Source: Pseudomonas nitroreducens NBRC 12694
GTDB taxonomy: Bacteria; Pseudomonadota; Gammaproteobacteria; Pseudomonadales; Pseudomonadaceae
Assembly: GCF_002091755.1 (NCBI RefSeq)
Contig: NZ_BDAI01000001.1
Coordinates: 124,001 to 188,000 of the forward strand
Direction of reading: 5' to 3'
Length of the DNA: 64,000 nucleotides
Position numbers and translations under genes: made by a program. Below, piece by piece: positions 9,389-18,746 of the stretch; positions within the stretch are counted from its first letter, which is position 1; every line of letters begins with the position of its first letter. The notes under the pieces are model-generated. The model had not been told where the DNA came from. It ran no database searches and saw only the letters and a list, made by a program, of their open reading frames with translations.

Positions 9389-10441
9389 ATGCATGCCGAC
9401 ACCATAGCCACCTGGGCCCAGGTCATCGCCCGCGCCTTGCAGGCCCACGGACACGATCCCAGACCCCTGCTGCGCACCGCCGGCATCGACCCGGCACAGT
9501 TGCAGGACGCCAACCTTCGCATTCCGCTCGAGCGCATGAGCGCCCTGTGGCGCGCCGTGGAGCGCACCACCGGCGATCCGGCGTTCGGCCTTGAAGTCGC
9601 CGCGCACAGCCTGCCCACGGACTTCCATGGCCTGCTGTTCGCCCTGCAAAGCAGCGCCACCGTCGGCGAAGCGCTGGAGCGCGTGGTGCGCTTTTCCCCC
9701 GTGGTCAGCACGTCCGGCCAGGTCAGCCTGGAGCGCGGCGACGGAGTCTGCCGCCTGATCTACCGGCGCATCCCCCGCGCACAGGTCGAGCAGATGGCCA
9801 CCGAGGCACTGCTCGCTTCCGGGCTACGGCATGCCACGCCGATCTGGGGCCTGGGCGTGGTGCGTTGCGTACACCTGGCGCGGCCCCGCCCCATCGACGC
9901 CGACGCCTGGGAAGCGCGTTTCGGCCAGCGCCCGGTCTTCGATGCTGCACACAACGCCGTAGACTACGACCCGGCGCTACTGGAAATCCCGCTGCGCAGC
10001 GGGAACCGCGAGCTGGCGCAGATCCTCGATGGCAGCCTCAACAGCTACCTCAAGCGCCTGTCCGGCCACGACCTGCCCGAGCAGGTCCGCCAATCCATCG
10101 TGCGCCAACTGCCCAGCGGCGAAGTCCAGCAGGGGCTGGTCGCCGAGGAACTGGGCATGAGCACGCGCAACCTGCATCGCCACCTGCTGCGTCATGCCAC
10201 CAGTTTTACCCAGCTTCTGGAGGAAATACGCCGTGAACTGGCGTTCGCGCACCTGCGCCAGCCTCACTGCTCGGTCAACGAAGTCTGCTACCGGCTGGGC
10301 TTCAACGAGCCCAGCAGCTTCAACCGTGCATTCCGCCGCTGGACCGGCCAGAGCCCGGGGCAATGGCGCCAGGGCGAACTGGGCCTGGCCGAGTCACCGG
10401 CCGCCGTCCGGCCAACCGGCGGCTTCGCCCTGGCGTTGTGA
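9389..10441 (+). CDS. AraC-family regulator with arabinose-binding-type N-terminal domain
   Basis: A 350-residue AraC/XylS regulator. The N-terminal two thirds match the Arabinose_bd (PF12625-like) domain found in OruR/ArgR-like and VirF-like Pseudomonas regulators, beginning TWAQVIARALQAHGHDP. The C-terminal double helix-turn-helix includes LVAEELGMSTRNLHRHLLRH and VNEVCYRLGFNEPSSFNRAF, and the tail is RRWTGQSPGQWR. It lies between the arylsulfatase and the TonB receptor in the same direction, so it probably controls one or both. The ligand is unknown. The AT-rich stretch at about 9255-9310 just upstream is a likely promoter area. Confidence 0.9.
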   Translation: MHADTIATWAQVIARALQAHGHDPRPLLRTAGIDPAQLQDANLRIPLERMSALWRAVERTTGDPAFGLEVAAHSLPTDFHGLLFALQSSATVGEALERVVRFSPVVSTSGQVSLERGDGVCRLIYRRIPRAQVEQMATEALLASGLRHATPIWGLGVVRCVHLARPRPIDADAWEARFGQRPVFDAAHNAVDYDPALLEIPLRSGNRELAQILDGSLNSYLKRLSGHDLPEQVRQSIVRQLPSGEVQQGLVAEELGMSTRNLHRHLLRHATSFTQLLEEIRRELAFAHLRQPHCSVNEVCYRLGFNEPSSFNRAFRRWTGQSPGQWRQGELGLAESPAAVRPTGGFALAL

Positions 10442-10594
10442 GACCGGTATCTGTCTGCGGCGGACCATGGATTGTCCGCCAAAGCCCATCGTCTTCGAGT
10501 GAGCTTGCCTAGCATCGGCGACCAGAGGGGTGACCAGCCCCCGCTCCGCCGACTTCCAGCCGTGCGTGCCACGGCCCTGCTGCAAGGACAAGCC

Positions 10595-12922
10595 ATGCAT
10601 AGACTCCCTTCGCGCGCCAGCCGCACCGGCCTGGCGCTGCACCCACTGACCCTGGCGCTGCTGCTGGCCGCTGGCAATGCCGCCGCCGATGGGCAGAGCG
10701 CCGTCGGCAACGACGGCCAAGCCGTTACCGATGCCCTGCAGACGGTCACCGTGACCGCCCGCCGCCGCGAGGAAAACGCTCAGGACGTGCCGACGCCGAT
10801 CACCACGCTCAGCGGCGACACCCTCGACAAGCAGCGCATCTACAAGATCCAGGACCTGCAGCAGGCATTGCCCAGCGTGAACGTCGCCTACATCCACGCG
10901 CGCCAGTCGAGCCTGGCCGTGCGCGGTATCGGCAACAACCCGGCCAGCGACGGCCTGGAAGGTTCCGCCGGGATCTACCTGGACAACGTCTACCTCGGCC
11001 GCCCCGGCATGGCGGTGTTCGACCTGATGGACATCGAACAACTCGACCTGCTGCGTGGTCCGCAGGGCACCCTGTTCGGCAAGAACACCACCGCCGGTGT
11101 ACTGAACATCACCACGCGCAAACCGACCTTCACCCCCGAAAGCAGTATCGAAACCTCCGGCGGCGAGAACGGCTACTTCCAGGGCAAGGGCAGTTTCTCC
11201 GGCCCGCTGACAGAGACCCTGGCCGGGCGGCTGTCGCTCTACCGCACCCGCGACGATGGCTACCTGAAAAACCTTGCCGACGGCCGCACCCTCCTGGGCG
11301 GCGAGCGCGAAGGCGTACGCGGCCAGTTGCTGTTCCAGCCCAACGATGATTTCAGCCTGCGCTGGATCAACGAATACAACAGCGAGAACTCCAGCCAGGG
11401 CAGCGGCGTGATCTACGGCGGCTCCAGTCAGTTCTGGCGCCGCGCAGCCCTGGTGGGCGCCCATCCGGTGGAGGGCAAATCCAACATCGACGGCCGGCAG
11501 AACGTCAGCGTCCACCAGAACGCCAGCTCGGTGGAAGCCAACTGGAACCTCGACGGCGGCTACAAGCTGACCTCCATCAGCGCCTATCGCTATTGGCACT
11601 TCAACCCGGCCAACGATTCGGACGAGTTGGACGTGCCGGTAATCCGCGACCTGGGTTACGAAATCCACGACCGCCAGTTCTCTCAGGAAATCCGCCTGGC
11701 CTCGCCCACCGGCGGTACCTTCGACTATGTGGTGGGCGCGTACGCCTTCCGCCAGAGCCTGAACAACCGCTATTTCGTCGACCTCGGCCCGTTGGCCGAC
11801 CTCAACCTGATCGGCGCCAACCTCAATGCGCTGAACAACGTCAGCAGCACCAGCAAGGGCTGGATCGACACCGACAGTTTCGCCCTGTTCTCCCAGGGCA
11901 CCTGGCACCTGAGCGACAAGCTGGACTTCACCCTCGGCCTGCGCGGCACCTATGAAGAGAAGCAGGCGCAGGTCGAGCGCTCCGCCCCCGTGGGCGGCGC
12001 TCCGGTCGGCGGCCTGCCGGCGGCGATCCGCGCCAGCCAGGCCGGCGCCTACGACTCCGGCGACCTCAGCCTGCACAACGCCGCGCCCTCGGCACTGCTC
12101 AGCCTGAGCTACAAGTTCGACGACAATCTGCTGGGCTACGCCTCGTTGTCCCACGGCGAAAAGTCCGGCGGGGTGAACCTCACCATCGGCAGTGCCCCCA
12201 GCGCTGGTGCCGACTCCCTGCTGGTCGGTCCCGAGCGCGCCAACGATGCGGAACTGGGGATCAAGAGCACGCTCTTCGACCGTCGCCTGCAGCTCAACGC
12301 CAACCTGTTCTGGACCGGCATCACCGGCTACCAGGCCACCACCTACTACCAGCCCGCCGGCTCGCTGACCGGCTACCAGGTACTGGCCAACGCCGGCGAC
12401 CTGCGTTCGCGCGGCCTGGAGTTCGAAGCCACCGCGCTGCCGCTGCGAGGCCTGACCGTGAACTTCAACGGCTCGTTCAACGATGTCACCTATCTGTCGT
12501 TCAAGGACGCCCCCTGCCCGGCCGAAGTCAGCAGCCAGCCCGGCGCGCCGGCCACCTGCGATCTCTCCGGCGAGCGGGTGATGGGCGCGTCGCGCTGGAT
12601 CGCCAACCTCAACGGCGAATACAAGTGGCAACTGGACAACCGCTTCGAGCCCTATGTCACCGCGAGCTACGCCTACCGCTCCGAGGCCGAGGGCACGCTG
12701 GACAACTCCAGCCTGTCGAAGATCCCCGGCTATGGCCTAGCCAACTTCTCGGTGGGCCTGCGCCACGAAGTCGGCGACGGGCTGCTGGACGCCTCCCTGT
12801 GGGTGAAGAACGCCTTCGACAAGGAGTACTACCAGGCAGTAATCGCTTCCTCCAACGGCCTGTACGTGGGCTATCCCGGCCAGCCGCGCGTGACCGGCGT
12901 GACCCTGCGCTACGACTTCTGA
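10595..12922 (+). CDS. TonB-dependent outer membrane receptor
   Basis: A 775-residue outer membrane receptor. The ATG at 10595 follows a GGACA ribosome site and starts a signal peptide with a hydrophobic LTLALLLAAGNAAA core. A TonB box-like QTVTVTA is followed by the plug domain (DVPTPITTLSGDTL, then DLLRGPQGTLFGKNTTAGVLNI) and a beta-barrel ending in the typical terminal aromatic, LRYDF. It resembles catecholate/general TonB receptors such as Fiu or FyuA more than sugar receptors. No Fur box was seen upstream, and it is coupled to a flavin monooxygenase gene 7 bases downstream. The P. putida SftP receptor is linked to arylsulfatase, so uptake of a sulfonated or sulfated compound is a reasonable guess. 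Confidence 0.9.
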   Translation: MHRLPSRASRTGLALHPLTLALLLAAGNAAADGQSAVGNDGQAVTDALQTVTVTARRREENAQDVPTPITTLSGDTLDKQRIYKIQDLQQALPSVNVAYIHARQSSLAVRGIGNNPASDGLEGSAGIYLDNVYLGRPGMAVFDLMDIEQLDLLRGPQGTLFGKNTTAGVLNITTRKPTFTPESSIETSGGENGYFQGKGSFSGPLTETLAGRLSLYRTRDDGYLKNLADGRTLLGGEREGVRGQLLFQPNDDFSLRWINEYNSENSSQGSGVIYGGSSQFWRRAALVGAHPVEGKSNIDGRQNVSVHQNASSVEANWNLDGGYKLTSISAYRYWHFNPANDSDELDVPVIRDLGYEIHDRQFSQEIRLASPTGGTFDYVVGAYAFRQSLNNRYFVDLGPLADLNLIGANLNALNNVSSTSKGWIDTDSFALFSQGTWHLSDKLDFTLGLRGTYEEKQAQVERSAPVGGAPVGGLPAAIRASQAGAYDSGDLSLHNAAPSALLSLSYKFDDNLLGYASLSHGEKSGGVNLTIGSAPSAGADSLLVGPERANDAELGIKSTLFDRRLQLNANLFWTGITGYQATTYYQPAGSLTGYQVLANAGDLRSRGLEFEATALPLRGLTVNFNGSFNDVTYLSFKDAPCPAEVSSQPGAPATCDLSGERVMGASRWIANLNGEYKWQLDNRFEPYVTASYAYRSEAEGTLDNSSLSKIPGYGLANFSVGLRHEVGDGLLDASLWVKNAFDKEYYQAVIASSNGLYVGYPGQPRVTGVTLRYDF

Positions 12923-12929
12923 GGTACAT

Positions 12930-14243
12930 ATGAGCCAGACACAGATCAGCCTCGGCGCCTTCCTGATGGGCAGCGGTCACCACCTGGCCGCCTGGCGCCA
13001 CCCGCTGGCACCCGCCGGCGCCCTGGACTTCGCACACTTCCGCCGCCTGGCGCAGACCGCCGAACGCGGCCTGTTCGACGCGATCTTCTTCGCCGACAAC
13101 CTCGCCCTGCTCGGCAGCAATGAACTGGCCGCGCACACCACCCTCGGCGAGGTATTCGATCCACTGATGCTCCTCGCTTCGCTGGCCTCGGTGACCGAGC
13201 GCATTGGCCTGATTCCCACCGTCTCCACCAGCTACAACGATCCCTACCTGCTGGCGCGCCGCTTCGCCTCGCTCGATCACCTGTCCGGCGGCCGTGCCGG
13301 CTGGAACCTGGTGACCTCGGCGACGGACCAGGAAGCACAGAACTTCGGCCTGGAGCAGCATTTCGACCACGCCGACCGCTACGCCCGCGCCGAGGAGTTC
13401 ATCGATGTGGCCCGCGGCCTGTGGGACAGCTTCGCCGACGACGCCTTCCGCCGCGACAAGCTCAGCGGCCGCTACTTCGACCCGGAGCAACTGCGCACCC
13501 TCGCCCATCATGGCGACTACTACCGCGTGCGCGGCCCGCTGAACCAGCCGCGCTCGCCGCAGGGCCACCCGGTGCTGGTACAGGCGGGCTCGTCGGAACC
13601 GGGCAAGGCCCTGGCCGCGCGCACCGCCGAGGTGGTGTTCACCGCCCAGCAGACGCTGGAGGATGCACGCGCCTTCTACAGCGATCTGAAGGGGCGTCTG
13701 GCCGGGTACGGACGCGAAGCCCACGAACTGAAGATCATGCCGGGAATCTCCCCGGTGATCGGACGGACGCAGAGCGAAGCCGAAGACCTCCACGCCGAGC
13801 TGCAGGGGCTGATAGAACCGCAGCTGGGGCTCTCCCTGCTATCAGGCATGGCCGGCGGGCTGGACCTGTCCCGTTTCCCGCTGGATGGCCCGCTGCCGGA
13901 GCTGCCACCCAGCAATGCGATGAAGAGCCGGCAGGCGCTGTTCGTCGAATTGGCGCGCCGGGAAAAGCTGACGTTGCGCCAGCTCTACCTGCGGGCAGCC
14001 GGGGCACGCGGGCACTGCACGCTGGTCGGCGACCCCAAGCAGATCGCCGACCATCTGGAAGCCTGGTTCAGCGCCGGCGCCGCCGACGGCTTCAACATCA
14101 TGCCGCCGCTGTTGCCCAATGGCCTGGACAGCTTCGTGGAACTGGTGGTGCCGGAGTTGCAGAAGCGCGGGCTGTACCGTCGCGAATACCGCGGTAGCAC
14201 GTTGCGCGAACACCTCGGGCTGCAGCGGCCGGAGCGTCGATAG
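12930..14243 (+). CDS. FMN-dependent LLM-class monooxygenase (NtaA/SnaA/DszA family)
   Basis: A 437-residue luciferase-like flavin monooxygenase. It has the family pattern of NtaA/DszA proteins: an N-terminal HLAAWRHP motif, FDAIFFADN, the SGGRAGWNLVTS segment and a large insertion before PVLVQAGSSEPG. Such enzymes use FMNH2 supplied by a separate reductase and often cleave C-N or C-S bonds of xenobiotics and organosulfur compounds. The start is 7 bases after the receptor stop, so the two are probably translated together. No flavin reductase gene is nearby. With atsA, the receptor and AraC regulator it suggests a scavenging pathway for an organosulfur substrate, but the substrate itself cannot be read. 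Confidence 0.88.
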   Translation: MSQTQISLGAFLMGSGHHLAAWRHPLAPAGALDFAHFRRLAQTAERGLFDAIFFADNLALLGSNELAAHTTLGEVFDPLMLLASLASVTERIGLIPTVSTSYNDPYLLARRFASLDHLSGGRAGWNLVTSATDQEAQNFGLEQHFDHADRYARAEEFIDVARGLWDSFADDAFRRDKLSGRYFDPEQLRTLAHHGDYYRVRGPLNQPRSPQGHPVLVQAGSSEPGKALAARTAEVVFTAQQTLEDARAFYSDLKGRLAGYGREAHELKIMPGISPVIGRTQSEAEDLHAELQGLIEPQLGLSLLSGMAGGLDLSRFPLDGPLPELPPSNAMKSRQALFVELARREKLTLRQLYLRAAGARGHCTLVGDPKQIADHLEAWFSAGAADGFNIMPPLLPNGLDSFVELVVPELQKRGLYRREYRGSTLREHLGLQRPERR

Positions 14244-14267
14244 GCTAGCCACCGCGCCAGCGGTTCA

Positions 14268-14720
14268 CTACAGGTCGCGCACCAGCAGCACCGGTCGCTG
14301 GCTCGATTGCAGCACGCCTTCGGCCACGCTGCCCAGCATCAGCCGGCGCACGCCGCGGCGGCTGTGGGTGCCCATGACGATGGCGTCGGCCTTGACGGCG
14401 TCGGCCTCGCGCTCGATGCGATCGGCCACTTCCTCACCGGCGGTTTCCATGCTGACCCGCTGGTAAGTGGCCGGCACGGCGTATTCGGCCACCACGTCCC
14501 GCGCCTTGCTCAGGATATCGTCGGCGGCCTTGAGTGCGGCGGCTTGCAGGGCCTCGGCGTCGTAATACTTGGCGTAGTAAGGCAGATGGCCGAGCGGGCG
14601 ATCGACGATGGTGATGACATGCAGTTCACCACCGCTCATGCGGACCAGCCTTGCGCCTTCGGCCAGGGCCTTGAGGGAAACGGGGCTGCCGTCGACGGCA
14701 GCCAGTACGTGCTCGTACAT
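14268..14720 (-). CDS. Universal stress protein (UspA family)
   Basis: A 150-residue single-domain Usp protein. It starts with the usual MYEHVLAAVDGS segment (ATP-phosphate contact Asp) and has the nucleotide-binding signature G-x2-x6-G...GS in MGTHSRRGVRRLMLGSVAEGVL near the C-terminus, ending RPVLLVRDL. ATP-binding UspA proteins accumulate under anaerobic, stationary or oxidative stress. It is monocistronic, converges on the flavin monooxygenase gene, and has a plausible ribosome site (AGGAGCACAGC) upstream of its ATG. Confidence 0.92.
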   Translation of the reverse strand: MYEHVLAAVDGSPVSLKALAEGARLVRMSGGELHVITIVDRPLGHLPYYAKYYDAEALQAAALKAADDILSKARDVVAEYAVPATYQRVSMETAGEEVADRIEREADAVKADAIVMGTHSRRGVRRLMLGSVAEGVLQSSQRPVLLVRDL

Positions 14721-14811
14721 GCTGTGCTCCTCGTTGAATGGGCACTACGACCTTAACCGCACAGGCCGGCAGCACCCTTGTGCCGCGTCAATGTAATCGC
14801 CCAGCGGTGCT

Positions 14812-15852
14812 TCAGTGCGCCGGCATCGCCTCGTCGCGGCAGGCGGACGGGCTCTGCCCGGTCCAGCGCTTGAAGGCCCGGCGGAAGCCGCGCACATCAC
14901 TGTAGCCGAGCGCCTCGGCGATGCGCTCGATGGGCATCTCCGGGTTGTTCAGCAGGCTCATGGCGCGTGCGTGGCGCACCTGTTCCTGCAGGGCGTCGAA
15001 GCTCATCCCGTGCTCGCTCAGGCGGCGACGCAAGGTACGGCTGCTCATGTTCAGCTCGCCTGCAACCTTGTCGATGGGGCTGCCGTTGGCCAGGTCGCGA
15101 GCGATGGCACGCTCCACCGTTTCCAGCAGGCCGGTCTTCTGCTGTACCTGGGCGTACTCCCCCTCCAGCAGGCTGAGCGCCTGGCGCAGCGCGACCGGGT
15201 GGTGGCTGGGCAGTTGCACATCCAGCCAGTGGCTGGCGATGACCACCCGGTTGTGCAGGCAACCGAATTGCAGGTTCGGCCCGAGCAGCCGGCGGTACTC
15301 GGCCTCATAGACCGGTGCGGCATGGGTGAACTCGAAACGCAGGGGCTGAAACTGGGGCCCGATCAGCGTGCGGTTGTAGACCAGCAGGCTGGCGAAGAAC
15401 TCTTCCACGGCGAACACCTGGATGTCGGCGTAGGGCAACCGGCATTCGACTTCGATGAAGCTTTCCTCGGGCCCCTCGATCAGGTTGCACAGCGCAATGC
15501 CGCCAGTGGTGTGCTGGAAGCGCCGGCCCACCTCGAAGGCGTCGCGCAGGGTCTTGCAGAGGGACAGTACGTGGCCAAGCAGGCCGAGTGTACCCAGCAC
15601 GTTGTGATGGCCGACCCAGAGCCCCAGGCCACGCTCGGGCAGCGCCGCGAGGGCTCGCTGGATCATCGCCACCGTCTGCCGGTAGGTGACGCGCTGCGCC
15701 GGGTCCTGCAGCTCCTCGGCGGTAAAGCCGAGCCCGCGGCACAGGCGTTCGCTACTCACTCCCTGGTCACTGGCGACTTCGGCGAGGGTCTGCAGCAGGA
15801 AAGGTGAAACCAGGGCCAGGTCGAATTGCGCGTCGATGCTTGTGCTGGGCAT
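14812..15852 (-). CDS. AraC-family regulator, arabinose-binding type
   Basis: A 346-residue AraC/XylS regulator with the same architecture as the one at 9389 but clearly a different protein. Its N-terminal domain begins FDLALVSPFLLQTLAEVASDQG. The C-terminal helix-turn-helix pair is IDKVAGELNMSSRTLRRRL and IERIAEALGYSDVRGFRRAF, followed by KRWTGQSPSACR. The ATG at 15852 was chosen because the upstream in-frame extension is Arg-rich and not protein-like. It sits just downstream of, and on the same strand as, the PLP/FAD/cytochrome operon's end region, separated by about 190 bases, so it may regulate that operon or itself. Confidence 0.88.
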   Translation of the reverse strand: MPSTSIDAQFDLALVSPFLLQTLAEVASDQGVSSERLCRGLGFTAEELQDPAQRVTYRQTVAMIQRALAALPERGLGLWVGHHNVLGTLGLLGHVLSLCKTLRDAFEVGRRFQHTTGGIALCNLIEGPEESFIEVECRLPYADIQVFAVEEFFASLLVYNRTLIGPQFQPLRFEFTHAAPVYEAEYRRLLGPNLQFGCLHNRVVIASHWLDVQLPSHHPVALRQALSLLEGEYAQVQQKTGLLETVERAIARDLANGSPIDKVAGELNMSSRTLRRRLSEHGMSFDALQEQVRHARAMSLLNNPEMPIERIAEALGYSDVRGFRRAFKRWTGQSPSACRDEAMPAH

Positions 15853-16041
15853 GTAGGCTGCTCTCGAGCGGGGGCGCCGGCGATTCTTGTCATGTGGGCG
15901 GCGCAGGATGGCCGCATCATAACGCTTTCGCAGGCTCGCCAAGAGCGGGCGTAACAGAATATTACAGACGACCTCGCGCAATGCCCCGCTGGCTCGGGCG
16001 GACGGCTCCATGCCGCCCGCCCAACGTCAACGCTGCGCCGC

Positions 16042-17319
16042 TCAGCTGTAGACCGGCCAATGCTCGACGATGCGCCCCCCGCGTATCGCCAGCAGGTCGC
16101 CGAACTGCAGCAGGATCGACTCGGACTGGGTCGGGCGCAGGAATATCTGGTCGTCCACTTTCAGGTTCACGGCGCTGGAGCCGTTGACCATCTCCTGGTT
16201 CGAGCTGCGCCCGTACAGGCCGTTGAACTGCAATCCCCTGGGCGACTCGGGTTCGGCCATCCAGTTGCCGCCGTAGACGAAGAAGGTCTCGCGCTGGTTG
16301 GCATCCCACCAGGAGAACAGTGCCGACTTGTCGTCCAGTGCCGGAATCCGCACCGGCCCGGTGCTCTTGATGACTGGCGTGGCGATGAAGGCAGCCGGCT
16401 GGTGGTCCACCAGCGATGGCAGGTCGTAGTGGGTCGGCTTGACCAGCGCCGAACCCACCGACACTTCGGTGCTGGTGCGTTCGTTCTCGTGCATCCTGTA
16501 GCTCGGGCTGCCGGCGGTATTGAGCGTCAGCCCCGGCTTCCACAGAGGCGCATGGCGGGTGCGGGCGTAGTCGACGAAGCCGTCGTAGAGCGTCATGACC
16601 TTGGCGAAAAGCTCCTCGGAGGAGCCCAGCACCTCGGGCACGCCCATGCCGACGAAGGGGTCGTAGCCCATGAACCCGGCAAACTCCAGGTGCTGCGGGT
16701 TGGCGCCGATGATCGTGAGCATCCTGTCCAGCGTCGCGTGGTCCGCTACACCACCACGGTGCAGGCCGACGTCCAGTTCGATGTTGATCCGCAGGCGGGT
16801 GTTGCGCCCTTGCGCCAGCGCCAGGTACTGCTGCAGGCGCTCGGGGGTGTCGAGCAGCCATTGCAGCTGCTTCGTCGGGTCGAACGGGCCGCGAAGTTCC
16901 TCGTAGAACTGCTGTGCCGAGCCGACCGGCAGTGGCTTGCCCAGCAGCAGGTCGGCATCGGGAAAGCGCTCGGCATCGTGATTGAGGAACGGCTGGTGGA
17001 ACGACATCATCCGCCGAGTGCCGGCGCGCTGGGCGATGTAGTCGAGCAACTGCGGCGACGGCAGGGACTTCTCCACCACGCGCAGGTGCTTGCCGGTGCG
17101 CGCCACCGACTGCATCACCACGTCGACGTTGTGGTCCAGGCGGTCGAGGTCGATCAGCATCACCGGGCGCATCGGCCCGTGCTCGCGCAGTTCGCGGTTC
17201 AGCCGGGCGAAGTAGTCGTCGTAAGGCGCGCCGTGGTCGGACGGTCGCAGCCAGGCACCGGCGCCGGCGAGCAGAACACCTGCCCCGGCCGCACCGACGA
17301 TGAAATGGCGTCGTTTCAT
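16042..17319 (-). CDS. Exported PLP fold-III enzyme, DSD1/D-threonine aldolase-like
   Basis: A 425-residue protein with a twin-arginine-like leader (MKRRHFIVGAAGAG...), so it is probably exported to the periplasm. The body has fold-III PLP hallmarks of the Alr_N/D-threonine aldolase family: an early strand with the Schiff-base Lys in RVVEKS, then NIELDVGLHRGGV, and a C-terminal beta domain of the D-Ser dehydratase-like type. It would act on a D-amino acid or beta-hydroxy amino acid, but the reaction (aldolase, dehydratase or racemase) cannot be decided. It is the last gene of a three-gene operon, 16 bases after the FAD oxidase. An exported PLP enzyme is unusual. Confidence 0.78.
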   Translation of the reverse strand: MKRRHFIVGAAGAGVLLAGAGAWLRPSDHGAPYDDYFARLNRELREHGPMRPVMLIDLDRLDHNVDVVMQSVARTGKHLRVVEKSLPSPQLLDYIAQRAGTRRMMSFHQPFLNHDAERFPDADLLLGKPLPVGSAQQFYEELRGPFDPTKQLQWLLDTPERLQQYLALAQGRNTRLRINIELDVGLHRGGVADHATLDRMLTIIGANPQHLEFAGFMGYDPFVGMGVPEVLGSSEELFAKVMTLYDGFVDYARTRHAPLWKPGLTLNTAGSPSYRMHENERTSTEVSVGSALVKPTHYDLPSLVDHQPAAFIATPVIKSTGPVRIPALDDKSALFSWWDANQRETFFVYGGNWMAEPESPRGLQFNGLYGRSSNQEMVNGSSAVNLKVDDQIFLRPTQSESILLQFGDLLAIRGGRIVEHWPVYS

Positions 17320-17335
17320 GGGTTGTTCTTCCTTG

Positions 17336-18730
17336 TCAGGCCACGCCCAGGATCGATGACAGGTGGGCATTGAGGAACTTGCCCTGCGGGTCCAGCTCGC
17401 GGCGCACTTCGGTGAACTCCTTCCAGCGCGGGTACAGCGGTTGCAGCGTGCGCGCGTTGAGCGTGTGCAGCTTGCCCCAGTGCGGCCGGCCGGCGTACTT
17501 CCAGAAGATCGGTTCGATGGCGGCGAAGAAGTTGTGGTGGTCCATGCTGTAGTGCTGGTGCACGGAGATGGAGCAGCTGTCGCGGCCTTCGAACATGCTC
17601 AGCGGAATGTCGTCGGCCTTCACGTAGCGGTATTCGATGGGGAACCAGGTGCGCAGGTCCTTGTCGTTGATCTTCTTCAGAATCTCGCGCAGGCAGGCCG
17701 GCCCGTGTTCCGCCGGGACCGAATATTCCATCTCGTTGAAGCGCACGTTGCGCACGTTGGCGTAGATGTCGTAGGAGTCGCCGACGCGGTCGTCGAAGCT
17801 GGCGACATGGCGCAGGCTGTTGAGCAGGAAGCGCCGCGCGGCGGGGAAGTCGCTGCCGTACTTGTCGAGGTTCTCGATGATGCTGACGAACTGGTTGCCG
17901 CCCTCCTCGGCCGGGTCCAGCGGCGGCGTGGCCGGGTCGGTGGTCTCGTTCAGAGCGATGGACAGCGCATAGTCGGAATGGGTCATGACCTGCATTTCCC
18001 AGTGCTGGTTCTCGCGGGTGTTCTTTTCCACGTCCTCCAGCAATTCCTCGGTGCTGGCCACCCACTGCCGCTCGCGCAGGCGATAGGCCTGGCGGTTCTG
18101 CAAGCGCACGCGGGTGGCGATGCCGAAGGCGCCGAGGGATACCCGCGCGGCGTTGAACACCTCGGGGTGGCGCTGGGCATCGCAGTCCAGCACCTCGCCG
18201 CCGGCGGTCACCAATTGCAAGCCGGTGACGCGCGAGGAATAGGAGCCGAAGCCGACTCCGGTACCGTGGGTCGAGGTGGAGATCGCCCCGGCCAGGGTCT
18301 GGTAATCGATGTCCGCCATGTTCGGCAGTGCCTGGCCGACCTCCTTCAGTGCCGGCCCCATGAGCGACATCGGCGTGCCGGCCGCGAATTCCGCCTGCAA
18401 TGTGTCGGCATCGTGGCCGAGCAGGCCGTTGAAGTAGGCCAGCGAGACCAGCGTGCCTTCGGTCGGCACCAGGGCGCTGAAGGAGTGCGCCGACCCCACC
18501 GGGCGCACCTTGCCCTCGGCCTGGCGGATGACCTGCACCAGCTCGTCGAGGCTCTGCGGAGCCAGGCGCGCCGCCGGCAGGCAGCTCTGCCCGCCGGACC
18601 AGTTGCGCCAGGGAATCAGCCGCGGCGCGCGGGCCAGTTCGGCGGCCAGCGGGCTGCTCGACAGCGCCGCGAACGCGCCGGCAATGCCAGCGCTGTGCAG
18701 GAGTTGGCGGCGGGTGAGATGAATAGACAT
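17336..18730 (-). CDS. Tat-exported FAD oxidase, D-arabinono-1,4-lactone oxidase family
   Basis: A 464-residue VAO-type flavoenzyme. The leader LTRRQLLHSAGIAGAF is a Tat signal. The FAD-binding domain has RPVGSAHSFS, where the His is the usual site of covalent FAD, followed by LAGAISTSTHGTG. The C-terminal ALO domain ends with the family hallmark HWGKLHT. Relatives oxidise sugar lactones or alditols. The gene is 16 bases downstream of a lipoprotein cytochrome c gene, so electrons probably pass to that cytochrome rather than to oxygen. That coupling is inferred from gene order. The substrate is unknown. Confidence 0.88.
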   Translation of the reverse strand: MSIHLTRRQLLHSAGIAGAFAALSSSPLAAELARAPRLIPWRNWSGGQSCLPAARLAPQSLDELVQVIRQAEGKVRPVGSAHSFSALVPTEGTLVSLAYFNGLLGHDADTLQAEFAAGTPMSLMGPALKEVGQALPNMADIDYQTLAGAISTSTHGTGVGFGSYSSRVTGLQLVTAGGEVLDCDAQRHPEVFNAARVSLGAFGIATRVRLQNRQAYRLRERQWVASTEELLEDVEKNTRENQHWEMQVMTHSDYALSIALNETTDPATPPLDPAEEGGNQFVSIIENLDKYGSDFPAARRFLLNSLRHVASFDDRVGDSYDIYANVRNVRFNEMEYSVPAEHGPACLREILKKINDKDLRTWFPIEYRYVKADDIPLSMFEGRDSCSISVHQHYSMDHHNFFAAIEPIFWKYAGRPHWGKLHTLNARTLQPLYPRWKEFTEVRRELDPQGKFLNAHLSSILGVA

Positions 18731-18746
18731 GCAAGTAACCCCGCGC

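Noticed and set aside
10394..12631. Long minus-strand open frame of 745 codons over the TonB receptor gene
   Set aside because: It is antisense to a clear receptor and has Ala/Val/Gly/Gln-rich low-complexity content typical of shadow frames in GC-rich DNA.
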